A DNA stretch of 56,798 nt, taken from the NCBI GenBank assembly GCA_903892355.1, contig CAITIE010000092.1, forward strand, positions 1 through 56,798. Reading direction: 5' to 3'. Below are positions 49,753 through 56,798 of the stretch, piece after piece. The notes under the pieces are model-generated. The model was not told where the DNA came from. It saw only the letters and a program-made list of their open reading frames with translations, and searched no databases. Made by a program: the position numbers and the translations under genes. This DNA is from an uncultured Pirellula sp. (lineage in GTDB: Bacteria > Planctomycetota > Planctomycetia > Pirellulales > Pirellulaceae). Position 1 is the first letter of the stretch; each line of letters begins with the position of its first letter.

Positions 49753-50526
49753 ATGAATCCATTCGACATCTTGACCGAAATCCTGAACTCCGGAGCAGCA
49801 GCACAACAACAGCAACAACGCGGCGGCTCGCGCGGCGGTGGCTCGGGAGCTGATATTCTGAAAGATATTCTCGGCGGCGGCCCTGCGCAGCGGGGTGGTT
49901 CTTCCGGGGGTGGTGTTCAGTTCCCTGGCGTGCTCCGCGAAGGCCGCGGTGGATCGGGTGCCAAGATTCCATCCGAAACCGAACTGGAGGACATGCTGGG
50001 TGTCGGCCGCTCCGCTCCATCACAACAACAGCGAGCACCTCAACCTCAGGCTCCTACCAAGACTGCACCAACACAACCTGCACCCACCAGCCAACGCGGT
50101 GGAACTTCACAAAGCGATATCTTTGGTCAACAACCTCAGCGTCAAGCTCCCGCGCAAGTTGAATTGAGTGCAAGCGAGCAAGAACAAATGGTGACATTGA
50201 TCCGCGCCATGATCTATGCCGGTAAAGCCGATGGTCGAATCGATGCCAGCGAACAGCAAGCCATCGTGGATCGCATCGGTAATACCAACCCGGAAACCAT
50301 CCAGTTCCTCCGAAAAGAATTCGCCAGCGCGACCAGCGTTCGCGATTTCGCTTGGTCCGTTCCTCTTGGGATGGAAGCTGCCGTCTATGCCGCCTCCCTG
50401 TCGACGATCGAAATCGATACCCAAGCCGAAATCGATTACTTGAAAGAATTGGCCCAAGGATTACGGTTGCAACCGAAAGTCTGTAATCAAATCCATCAAC
50501 AATACGGCATCAAACCTATCTTTTAG
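49753..50526 (+). CDS. DUF533 (YebE/TerB-fold) protein
   Basis: A 257-aa protein. Residues 1-20 (MNPFDILTEILNSGAAAQQQ) are followed by a Gly/Gln-rich low-complexity linker to about 140. The C-terminal 115 residues form a helical TerB-like domain: ASEQEQMVTLIRAMIYAGKADGRIDASEQQAIVDRI, then LGMEAAVYAASLSTIEIDTQAEIDYLKELAQGLRL. The A-x-x-D-G-x-x-x-x-x-E pattern is the DUF533/TerB signature. Function of the family is unknown; TerB domains bind metal ions in tellurite-resistance proteins. It is monocistronic, downstream of ettA. Confidence 0.87.
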   Translation: MNPFDILTEILNSGAAAQQQQQRGGSRGGGSGADILKDILGGGPAQRGGSSGGGVQFPGVLREGRGGSGAKIPSETELEDMLGVGRSAPSQQQRAPQPQAPTKTAPTQPAPTSQRGGTSQSDIFGQQPQRQAPAQVELSASEQEQMVTLIRAMIYAGKADGRIDASEQQAIVDRIGNTNPETIQFLRKEFASATSVRDFAWSVPLGMEAAVYAASLSTIEIDTQAEIDYLKELAQGLRLQPKVCNQIHQQYGIKPIF

Positions 50527-50646
50527 AGACGGTCGATCGCCAGGAATCGCATTCACTCCAACCGAGTCATTCTTGATTTTGTCGATCGAACGCTCTAGTT
50601 GCGTCGATCGATGTCCCCCCACCGCATCTACAGGATTTGTCCCACC

Positions 50647-51660
50647 ATGAAATTCCTCTCGACCTGTTTCGCTATCGCTCTCGTCACCACTTCCTGCTCC
50701 ATCGCGTTAGCTCAAGAAAAACCCAAGACTAATCCGGTTCGTATGGGGACCGGCATCATGACCTTCGATACGGTTCCTGGCTGGGGGTTACGCCCAGATG
50801 GTCAGTCGGCGATCGGTCCAACCCATGGCTCCGTCGTTATCGACAAAGCTGGCAATATCTACACCAGCGCCGATCAAGGAGTCTATGTCTTCTCGCCCGA
50901 GGGCAAAGTCATCCATAGTTACCTGGGCGGTGATTACACCCGACTCCACGACATGGAAATCCGAGCAGAAGGGGACAAAGAGTTTATCTACGGCGCTCGG
51001 AATGCGAACGCAGAAGGCATCAAATTCAATGCGGCGACGGGCGAAGTCGTCATGCGACTTAAGTATCCCGAAGAGTCGGGACTCAACCTCAAGCAATTCA
51101 ATCCGACCGCCATCACCGTTGCTGCAAACGGCGACATCTACCTATCGAACGGATACGCCAGCAACCATGTTTTCCGCTACGACAAAAACGGAAAGTACTT
51201 GAGCCACTTCGGAACCCAAGGGAACGGGCTCAAGGAGTTCAACACCGCGCACGGCATGACACTCGATACTCGCTACGAACCAGCTCGCTTGCTGATCTGC
51301 GACCGGAACCATCAACCCAAAGGCCGATTGGTCCACTATAGCCTCGATGGTGAATTTATCGACGAAGTCGTCACGGGTCTCGGCATGCCCACCTCGGTCG
51401 CTATCCAAGGTGATTTTGTCTCAGTTCCAGATTTGAACGGGCGCGTGGTTATTCTCGACAAGTCCAACACCATCATCGCGGTTCTTGGGCACAACCCAGA
51501 TCCAGCCAAAGGTGGGAACTACAACATCCCCCAAGACCAATGGGTCGAAGGGGCCTTCAGCGGTACCCATGGTTCCTACTGGGACAAAGAAGGAAACCTG
51601 TACGTCCAAGACTGGAACGTATCCGGTCGAATCATGAAGCTGGTTCGGGTCAAACCCTGA
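50647..51660 (+). CDS. Exported NHL/six-bladed beta-propeller protein
   Basis: A 337-aa exported protein with a signal peptide ending near ALAQEKP (about residue 23). It has repeated blades of the NHL type: GSVVIDKAGNIYTSADQGVYVFSPEGK, ITVAANGDIYLSNGYASNHVFRYDKNGKY and GMTLDTRYEPARLLICDRNHQPKGRLVHYSLDGEFI, ending GSYWDKEGNLYVQDWNVSGRI. Blades number about six. Peptidylglycine alpha-amidating lyase-like propellers are close relatives; no catalytic residues can be confirmed. A TTG upstream could extend the frame to 50599, but the ATG at 50647 gives the signal peptide. Confidence 0.85.
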   Translation: MKFLSTCFAIALVTTSCSIALAQEKPKTNPVRMGTGIMTFDTVPGWGLRPDGQSAIGPTHGSVVIDKAGNIYTSADQGVYVFSPEGKVIHSYLGGDYTRLHDMEIRAEGDKEFIYGARNANAEGIKFNAATGEVVMRLKYPEESGLNLKQFNPTAITVAANGDIYLSNGYASNHVFRYDKNGKYLSHFGTQGNGLKEFNTAHGMTLDTRYEPARLLICDRNHQPKGRLVHYSLDGEFIDEVVTGLGMPTSVAIQGDFVSVPDLNGRVVILDKSNTIIAVLGHNPDPAKGGNYNIPQDQWVEGAFSGTHGSYWDKEGNLYVQDWNVSGRIMKLVRVKP

Positions 51661-51697
51661 TCCGAGCCTAGCTCGCACTGACTATTGGCATTCCTAG

Positions 51698-51722
51698 GGA
51701 TCGCTCCCCATCGGAGCGATCC
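51698..51722. terminator. Bidirectional terminator-like hairpin
   Basis: Ten-base perfect stem GGATCGCTCC (51698-51707) and GGAGCGATCC (51713-51722) with a five-base loop CCATC, between two convergent genes (stop of the propeller gene at 51660, stop of the membrane gene at 51739). It can form on either strand and probably ends both transcripts. Confidence 0.65.
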
Positions 51723-51738
51723 AGCAACAATGGTCGAT

Positions 51739-52329
51739 CTACTGAGAGGCCGTTTCTATAGAATCACCCCGACTCGCCAGTAGCAACTCCTCTTCGTCGG
51801 CCACCCACTCCGCAAGCGACCGAGGCAAAGGGAACCGACTTGCCATCAATAGAAACAGGATCCCGGAGCCGACTAGCCACCAAGGGGAATACTGACTCGC
51901 AAGGAACGTGCAGAGAAAAATCGGGCCTTCGAGTAACGCCAAGCCCACGATACGAGTCACCATATTGCCTCCCATCAATGCTTTGGCTGGAGTATCTGCT
52001 ACTCTTTCGCCCGCGAGCACAGCTGAGTTCTTAATACTCAGATCGGGATTCGCCGGGTCGCTTATCCAGGTCACGTTCTGCTTGATACTCCCTAAGAGCA
52101 ATGAGGGAATTAAAAACGATCCGACCGCACAAACCACGGTGATCGCGATGGGTATCGCAAGGAACTCAGGAGACGCTTCCTCAAATACCTTTTTTTGTGA
52201 GTTCGATAAGACAACAAATACCGCGTATGCGGCAGCTCCACCCATCAATGCCAAATGAATGATCATCATGACCATCACTTGCGGCCTGATTTCGTCCTGA
52301 ACCCGCTCGATGTCTGCTTGTGTAACCAT
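51739..52329 (-). CDS. Hypothetical four-helix membrane protein
   Basis: A 196-aa inner-membrane protein. Four hydrophobic segments: VMVMMIIHLALMGGAAAYAVFVVL, LAIPIAITVVCAVGSFLIPSLLL, IVGLALLEGPIFLCTFLAS and WWLVGSGILFLLMASRF. The N-terminus has VTQADIERVQDEIR. A charged loop (IKQNVTWISDPANPDLS) separates the second and third helices. GAGAAAGG upstream supports ATG 52329 rather than 52359. I recognise no family; similar short membrane proteins occur in planctomycetes. It is convergent with the NHL gene. Confidence 0.75.
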   Translation of the reverse strand: MVTQADIERVQDEIRPQVMVMMIIHLALMGGAAAYAVFVVLSNSQKKVFEEASPEFLAIPIAITVVCAVGSFLIPSLLLGSIKQNVTWISDPANPDLSIKNSAVLAGERVADTPAKALMGGNMVTRIVGLALLEGPIFLCTFLASQYSPWWLVGSGILFLLMASRFPLPRSLAEWVADEEELLLASRGDSIETASQ

Positions 52330-52486
52330 CGCCAATAACCTTTCTCCGTTGCAACCCAATGCGCCATGGCTCGAGTGAGATTGTCTATAATCCCGGGGTC
52401 ACGAAAACCGGACGCTACACGTTGAGATAATTTTCCGACCGGACTCGCGGATCGAACCCGTTTCCATTCGTGATACCAGATAGCGT

Positions 52487-54052
52487 ATGAATTTTAATCG
52501 TTTTGCCCAAGCCTTTAGTCTACCTATGATGAATCGATCCTGTTTGGGTGGAAACCCTCGTATTTTTAGTACCGTTTGCGTGGCATGCATTCTGATCGCA
52601 TCTATCGAAGCATGCATGGGAGGAGAACCTGTGAGCACGGGAATTATTGCATCGCAAACGCCCGGGGTATTTGAACTGACCAAACGTACGATTCGTCAAA
52701 CTAGCGACAATACGCAGCCTCAAGGGGCTGTTCAGCGTCTTTCCGAAGAGGAGAGTTGGGATCCTAAAAGTACGGCTGTCATTGTGTGCGACGTATGGGA
52801 TTACCATCATTGTATCAACGCTGTACACCGCATCGATGAGATGCTCCCACGTATGGACGCTGTCATGAAAGAAGCCCGTGAGCGAGGATCGATCATCATC
52901 CATTCACCGAGCGACTGCATGGAAACATACGAGCAACACCCGGCGCGCCTCCGAGCTCAGGAGATTTCGAAACGACCGATGCCTGCGAAAATCGCATCGT
53001 GGAACAGCAAGATCCCAGCCGAAGCATTAGCCCACTATCCGATCGATCAATCCGATGGAGGCGAAGACGACGATCCGGTGGAGCACAAGGCTTGGTCGGC
53101 CAAGTTAACGGACCTCGGCAGAAATCCCGCGATGCCTTGGAAAGCTCAGTCACCTGGATTGACCATCGATCCCGACAAGGATTTCATCAGCGACCGGGGA
53201 ATGGAAGTCTGGGGGATCCTTCAAGACCACGAAATCCAACACGTCGTCATGATCGGTGTGCACACCAACATGTGCGTCCTGGGTAGGCCCTTTGGATTGA
53301 GGCAACTCCGTCAAAACGGGATCGATGTCGTCCTGGTCCGAGATTTGACCGATTGCATGTACAACCCCAAGCGATGGCCGTATGTCGATCATTTTACTGG
53401 CAACGATCTCATCATCGGCTATGTCGAACAGTTTGTATGCCCGACGATCACTAGCGATCAAATCGTCGGTGGAACACCGGTTCAATTCAAGCACGACATC
53501 CGAACGAAGAAAGACCTTTTGCCCACCGAGGTCGCCGCCCGACTCACTGCAGTTCCCGAATGGAAGCCAATCGAATTGTTGACAGACTCCTCTGGCAAAC
53601 CATTGCCTAAATCGGCATCGGGCAACTCATGGATCCGCTGCTCTCTGAGCATTTCAAACGCATCGCTCGATTCACCCGTAACTTTGGTTACCGATAAAGG
53701 CATCGAGACAGCGTGGCTCAACGGACATGCTTTGGAAAAATCACCGGCGACTCCCGGTACAACAACCGCTCTGCAAAGTCATTTTTCAATTCGCAAGGAA
53801 CAAACCTTTGGTAACGATGATGCCAACGTTTTGGTCCTGAAGTGCCGAGTCGATAAAGAGAAAACCAATCAAGAACAAACCAATGAGGCAAAAACTGCAT
53901 CCATGTCTGCCCCTGTGGTGATCACCGCCCAAGGAAAAACAACGTTAGCAGGTGGATGGCAATTGTTCGATGGAGCCGGAGAGGGAGCTACCGACATCCC
54001 ACTCCCAGCAAAGTTCGGCCTTCCGCCCGAGATTTTTTTCTACGCCAAGTGA
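52487..54052 (+). CDS. Exported isochorismatase-family hydrolase with C-terminal domain
   Basis: A 521-aa protein with an N-terminal hydrophobic segment (STVCVACILIASIEAC, residues 28-43), so probably exported. Residues 90-325 form a cysteine-hydrolase domain: Asp102 in VIVCDVWDYHH, Cys263 in VHTNMCVLGRPFG and VLVRDLTDCMYNP. Planctomycete relatives share this layout. Residues 330-521 are a beta-rich C-terminal region (FSIRKEQTFGNDDANVLVLKCRV) that I do not recognise and that is absent from classic isochorismatases. The substrate is unknown. An ATG at 52526 is possible. The neighbour on the opposite strand is the DenD-like gene, convergent. Confidence 0.82.
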   Translation: MNFNRFAQAFSLPMMNRSCLGGNPRIFSTVCVACILIASIEACMGGEPVSTGIIASQTPGVFELTKRTIRQTSDNTQPQGAVQRLSEEESWDPKSTAVIVCDVWDYHHCINAVHRIDEMLPRMDAVMKEARERGSIIIHSPSDCMETYEQHPARLRAQEISKRPMPAKIASWNSKIPAEALAHYPIDQSDGGEDDDPVEHKAWSAKLTDLGRNPAMPWKAQSPGLTIDPDKDFISDRGMEVWGILQDHEIQHVVMIGVHTNMCVLGRPFGLRQLRQNGIDVVLVRDLTDCMYNPKRWPYVDHFTGNDLIIGYVEQFVCPTITSDQIVGGTPVQFKHDIRTKKDLLPTEVAARLTAVPEWKPIELLTDSSGKPLPKSASGNSWIRCSLSISNASLDSPVTLVTDKGIETAWLNGHALEKSPATPGTTTALQSHFSIRKEQTFGNDDANVLVLKCRVDKEKTNQEQTNEAKTASMSAPVVITAQGKTTLAGGWQLFDGAGEGATDIPLPAKFGLPPEIFFYAK

Positions 54053-54146
54053 GGGGCCCGCGGGAACCGAAGTTCAGATCGGGTATCGCCATGGTCATGA
54101 ATGCTTCGAAGCCGCAACACGCGACTGGCTCGAAGTTTTTGCTCAG

Positions 54147-55172
54147 CTAGGAAGTCTTAGCTCCAAAATCGTTCCAGTAGTTACCAACGATTTCGGAGAG
54201 GGTTGGTGCCGGGGGTAAACCATGGGCCAACCCGCGTGAACCATCAACTTCCACAGGCCAGTTTTTCACAATCCCTCGGATACGAGCATCGGGTCGCTCC
54301 TCGATGGGACCCAAGGAACGAAGATTTCGCTCGATGGCAAAATCTTTTAAAGCCTTTTCTGCAAGACGAGGGGTAATCGAACGAGCCGGTAGACCGATTG
54401 CTCGATCGCCTCCAAGGGAAACTGCTGGTAACTCATGAATCGCAATCAACGAATCGATCACGGTTCTGTAGCCTGTCATCGGATGTCGCTGATCCCAGTC
54501 GACGGGCAGGTAGCACGGTTCTCCGTTGAGTGGCTCCCGAAACATACCACTCGCCCAACTCGAAGCCGCTGTGTTCGGTTTTCCAGGTCGAATAATCACG
54601 GTGGGTAAACGGGCAGAACGGCCGTCGAAAAAGCCTTTTCTCGAATAATCATTGATCAGCAATTCGCAGATCACCTTGGTCATTCCGTAGGTTGTTTCCG
54701 GGGTGAGTTTGGTACGATCGTCGCAAGGCGGTTGCATGGATTCCCCCCCGAAACACGCGATGCTGCTGGCAAAAACCAATCGAGGCAAACCAGGGATCGC
54801 TCGGACAGCTTCGAAAATATTGCGTCCGCCGTCGAGGTTAACTCGCAATGCATCGTCGAATCGCTCTTCGCATTCTCCACTCACCATAGAAGCGAGATGA
54901 AAAACGGAAGTGTGAGGATCCGTACCTATTGCCTCCTGAACCGAATTTCGGTCATCGATGCTTCCCTCGATGCAAATGACTTTCGGTTTGCCACCATCTG
55001 CTGTACTGTTGCGAAATAGATCTGGAACGCCGTTGAGACGAGCGTCGAACAAGACTATTTCATCGATTGGCTCGATCACCCCTTGAGGGTTCGTTAATTG
55101 AGGCCGTTGGAGCAACATTTTGCAGAGTTGCACCCCCAGAAAACCGCCTCCTCCGGTAATAATAACTTTCAT
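54147..55172 (-). CDS. D-erythronate dehydrogenase-like NAD-dependent SDR
   Basis: A 341-aa extended SDR with the Rossmann motif TGGGGFLG at the N-terminus (residues 6-13) and an FDARLNG acidic strand. The catalytic YGMTKVICE has Tyr-x-x-x-Lys, and substrate-binding RLPTVIIRPGKPN and PLNGEPCYLPV follow. The pattern and length fit DenD-type D-erythronate dehydrogenases, which oxidise D-erythronate to 2-oxo-tetronate; the assignment is by recognition, not by search. I start at 55172 because ACGAGAAT precedes the ATG. It diverges from a hydroxyisobutyrate-dehydrogenase-like gene 110 bp away, so the shared spacer may carry both promoters. Confidence 0.8.
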   Translation of the reverse strand: MKVIITGGGGFLGVQLCKMLLQRPQLTNPQGVIEPIDEIVLFDARLNGVPDLFRNSTADGGKPKVICIEGSIDDRNSVQEAIGTDPHTSVFHLASMVSGECEERFDDALRVNLDGGRNIFEAVRAIPGLPRLVFASSIACFGGESMQPPCDDRTKLTPETTYGMTKVICELLINDYSRKGFFDGRSARLPTVIIRPGKPNTAASSWASGMFREPLNGEPCYLPVDWDQRHPMTGYRTVIDSLIAIHELPAVSLGGDRAIGLPARSITPRLAEKALKDFAIERNLRSLGPIEERPDARIRGIVKNWPVEVDGSRGLAHGLPPAPTLSEIVGNYWNDFGAKTS

Positions 55173-55282
55173 ATTCTCGTTTTCGTACTGCACGAACTAA
55201 CAAAATGCCGACTCGTCACAGAACGGACTCTCCATTCCGGGCTCGGCCTAAACCAATTCAGATACTCAGAAAAATCGAATCG

Positions 55283-56155
55283 ATGAGCAACAGTTTAGCA
55301 GGAACCAAGATCGGCTTCGTCGGCCTGGGAAATATGGGCAAGCCAATGGCCAAACATTTGCATGAGGCAGGAGCCAACGTCATGGTTTGGAATCGTAGTT
55401 CCGAACCTGCCGAGTGGGCGATTGGGGAAGGGATGCAACGCGCCCAAAATCTTTCAGAACTCGCATCGTGGGTTTCCGATGGCATTGTCTGTATAAACCT
55501 GACCAACACCGAAGTTGTTCGCGAGGTAGTTTTCGGGGATCAGGGATTGATCCAACAATGGCATCCAACAGCATTGCTCATCGATTTCGGAACGACCAGC
55601 GTTGAAGCTACCCAAGAGTTTGGAAAACGAATTTCTTGGGTCGATGCCCCGGTATCGGGAGGGCAGGTGGGTGCAGAGGCGGGCACACTTTCGATCATGG
55701 CAGGAGGAAGCGACGAGAATTTTGCACGCGCACTACCGATTCTGAAAACAGTCGGCCAAAGGATCACCCACATGGGGCCGATGGGTTCGGGTCAAGTGAC
55801 TAAACTGGCAAATCAACTGATCGTTGCACAAACCATCGATGCAGTAGCACAAGCATTGCGATTGGCGGAACTTTCAGGCGTTGAAAGCAGTAGAGTCAGA
55901 GAAGCATTATTGGGTGGATTCGCCGAGAGCCGCATCTTGCAATTGCATGGCGAACGGATGACCAAACGTGATTTCCGAGCAGGCGGAAGAGCAGAATTGC
56001 AGCTCAAGGATGTTCGATTGATTTGCGATATGGCCAAAGCCGTTGGATTTCATTCACAGACGCTCAATAATTGCTTATCTCAATGGGAAGAATTGGTGGA
56101 GACTCGAGGTCTCGGGGACGTCGACCATTCGGGATTATTCCTGCTTTACGAGTAA
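55283..56155 (+). CDS. NAD(P)-dependent beta-hydroxyacid dehydrogenase
   Basis: A 290-aa enzyme of the 3-hydroxyisobutyrate dehydrogenase family. The dinucleotide motif GLGNMG is at 14-19. DAPVSGGQVGAEAGTLSIMAGG at 121-142 is the substrate-binding signature, and Lys174 in GSGQVTKLANQ is the catalytic lysine. Candidates are tartronate semialdehyde reductase, L-threonate dehydrogenase (LtnD) and 3-hydroxyisobutyrate dehydrogenase; with the DenD-like neighbour a four-carbon sugar-acid pathway fits best, by inference. ATG 55283 gives the standard length; the open frame from 55205 adds 26 residues. Confidence 0.88.
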   Translation: MSNSLAGTKIGFVGLGNMGKPMAKHLHEAGANVMVWNRSSEPAEWAIGEGMQRAQNLSELASWVSDGIVCINLTNTEVVREVVFGDQGLIQQWHPTALLIDFGTTSVEATQEFGKRISWVDAPVSGGQVGAEAGTLSIMAGGSDENFARALPILKTVGQRITHMGPMGSGQVTKLANQLIVAQTIDAVAQALRLAELSGVESSRVREALLGGFAESRILQLHGERMTKRDFRAGGRAELQLKDVRLICDMAKAVGFHSQTLNNCLSQWEELVETRGLGDVDHSGLFLLYE

Positions 56156-56185
56156 CCCCTTGCCAAAATGCCCCCAACTCCCAAC

Positions 56186-56578
56186 TCACGCAATCGAACT
56201 ACCTTGGCTTGAAGGATTATCCAAAGTCGAACCGAACGACTTCCGTGCGGCTGGCAACCAACGCTGCAAGATTTGCCCCAACCAAAACCCAAAAGCGCAA
56301 AAAGTCATTCCGAACACCATGGGTAAAGCCACGACGAAAAGCAGCATCCCAAAGAGTACCCTCCAGGTGAACTCACCGAATAGGGGAAAACCATCCACAC
56401 TGAAAGGTCGAATAAACACAAACAGCAGTAGAAGTGTAACGAGTCCGAACCCTGCACCCAACGATCCTCCAACGATGGCTCCTCTCCAAGCCGGTCCCGC
56501 GGGGGGCTTCGGATCGGCAACCAACCGGAACTCATCGGTCAACATTCGAGAACTTGGTTGATAGGGATTATGTTCCAT
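56186..56578 (-). CDS. Small hypothetical membrane protein
   Basis: A 130-aa protein with two hydrophobic helices after a soluble N-terminus: GAIVGGSLGAGFGLVTLLLLFVFI and VLFGMLLFVVALPMVFGMTFCAFGFWLG. The N-terminus MEHNPYQPSSRM is typical of small planctomycete membrane proteins that begin N-P-Y-x-P. A longer frame starts at 56692 but lacks support. No ribosome-binding sequence is clear. It is convergent with the beta-hydroxyacid dehydrogenase, 30 bp apart. Confidence 0.65.
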   Translation of the reverse strand: MEHNPYQPSSRMLTDEFRLVADPKPPAGPAWRGAIVGGSLGAGFGLVTLLLLFVFIRPFSVDGFPLFGEFTWRVLFGMLLFVVALPMVFGMTFCAFGFWLGQILQRWLPAARKSFGSTLDNPSSQGSSIA

Positions 56579-56739
56579 AAGGACACATCGGCGCGGATTA
56601 AGCCTATCCGCAGTGAAAACATTACTGGGATTTCGGACCGCCGTCAGAGGATTTTTGAGATAAGAGCAACTCTTGCTTGGCTTGATCTGCAATAGTTAGG
56701 ACTTGATCTGACATTCAGAATTGGATAGAGGATAAGCAC

Positions 56740-56798
56740 GGTTGTTTGCTAGCGACATGAAGTGAGCGCAGCGAACGGAGTGTTGCTAGCAAACAACC
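56740..56798. repeat. 14-bp inverted repeat around a 31-bp core at the window edge
   Basis: GGTTGTTTGCTAGC at 56740-56753 is the exact reverse complement of GCTAGCAAACAACC at 56785-56798. The 31-bp core contains GTGAGCGCAGCGAACGGAG. A single 14-bp arm can form a perfect stem, and the structure may continue past the window end. It may be a dispersed palindromic element or a terminator; no other copy is in the window. Confidence 0.65.

Overview
The window looks like a piece of a member of the Planctomycetota, most likely of the Pirellulaceae. This is inferred from gene content, with no database search. The markers are two DUF1559 proteins with a prepilin-type N-terminus, an FGly-type sulfatase, a cadherin/dockerin protein with the LEERRVLA leader motif, two sigma factors each overlapping a membrane partner gene, a GDSL-DUF1080 protein, a squalene-cyclase-like repeat protein and many short lipoproteins. 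GC content appears moderate and no rRNA, tRNA, CRISPR array or transposase gene was seen. About 45 protein genes are supported.

Layout. (1) 1-5.1 kb: two near-identical 84-bp palindromic repeats (REPIN-like), a three-cysteine LarE-type sulfur transferase, then on the same strand a sugar-nucleotide epimerase, a CpsD-like protein without a P-loop and an ExeA-like AAA ATPase, resembling an exopolysaccharide or export module. (2) 5.4-12.5 kb: S46 dipeptidyl-peptidase plus RarD-type permease, an inositol-phosphatase-family enzyme, a DUF3088 protein, a 66-aa protein, and a DUF1559 protein overlapping a lipoprotein gene. (3) 12.7-20.4 kb: a His/Cys-rich secreted protein, a DUF58-transglutaminase-MoxR operon, and a lipoprotein-UPF0718 permease pair. 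(4) 20.4-27.4 kb: a compact seven-gene minus-strand operon of three divergent GspF-like proteins, three pseudopilin-like proteins and a DUF1559 protein, with an ECF sigma factor and a membrane protein just upstream. I find this the most interesting part of the window. (5) 27.4-39.6 kb: a 1546-aa cadherin/dockerin surface protein, then a sigma factor, anti-sigma-like protein, sulfatase and SHD1-YHYH-PEBP fusion in one run, then a squalene-cyclase-like repeat protein. (6) 39.8-56.8 kb: DUF2141 lipoprotein, OleC-like ligase, Gly-rich exported protein, GDSL-DUF1080 enzyme, guaA, ettA, DUF533 protein, NHL beta-propeller, exported cysteine hydrolase, a divergent D-erythronate-dehydrogenase-like and hydroxyisobutyrate-dehydrogenase-like pair, and an edge inverted repeat.

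How the genes fit together. Housekeeping functions (guaA, ettA) are interspersed with exported proteins that suit a polymer-degrading, surface-structured bacterium: sulfatase, S46 peptidase, GDSL-DUF1080, cadherin/dockerin. Two sigma/membrane-protein pairs suggest surface-sensing control. The T2SS-like operon has no GspE-type ATPase or secretin in view, so it must borrow them or work differently. Intergenic DNA carries several repeat types: REPIN-like, GAGTACG mosaic, 7-bp and 11-bp tandem repeats, and terminator-like hairpins. ATGA or similar stop-start overlaps are frequent and define most operons. Start codons were chosen by eye from overlap, ribosome-binding site and domain start; several remain ambiguous and are flagged.
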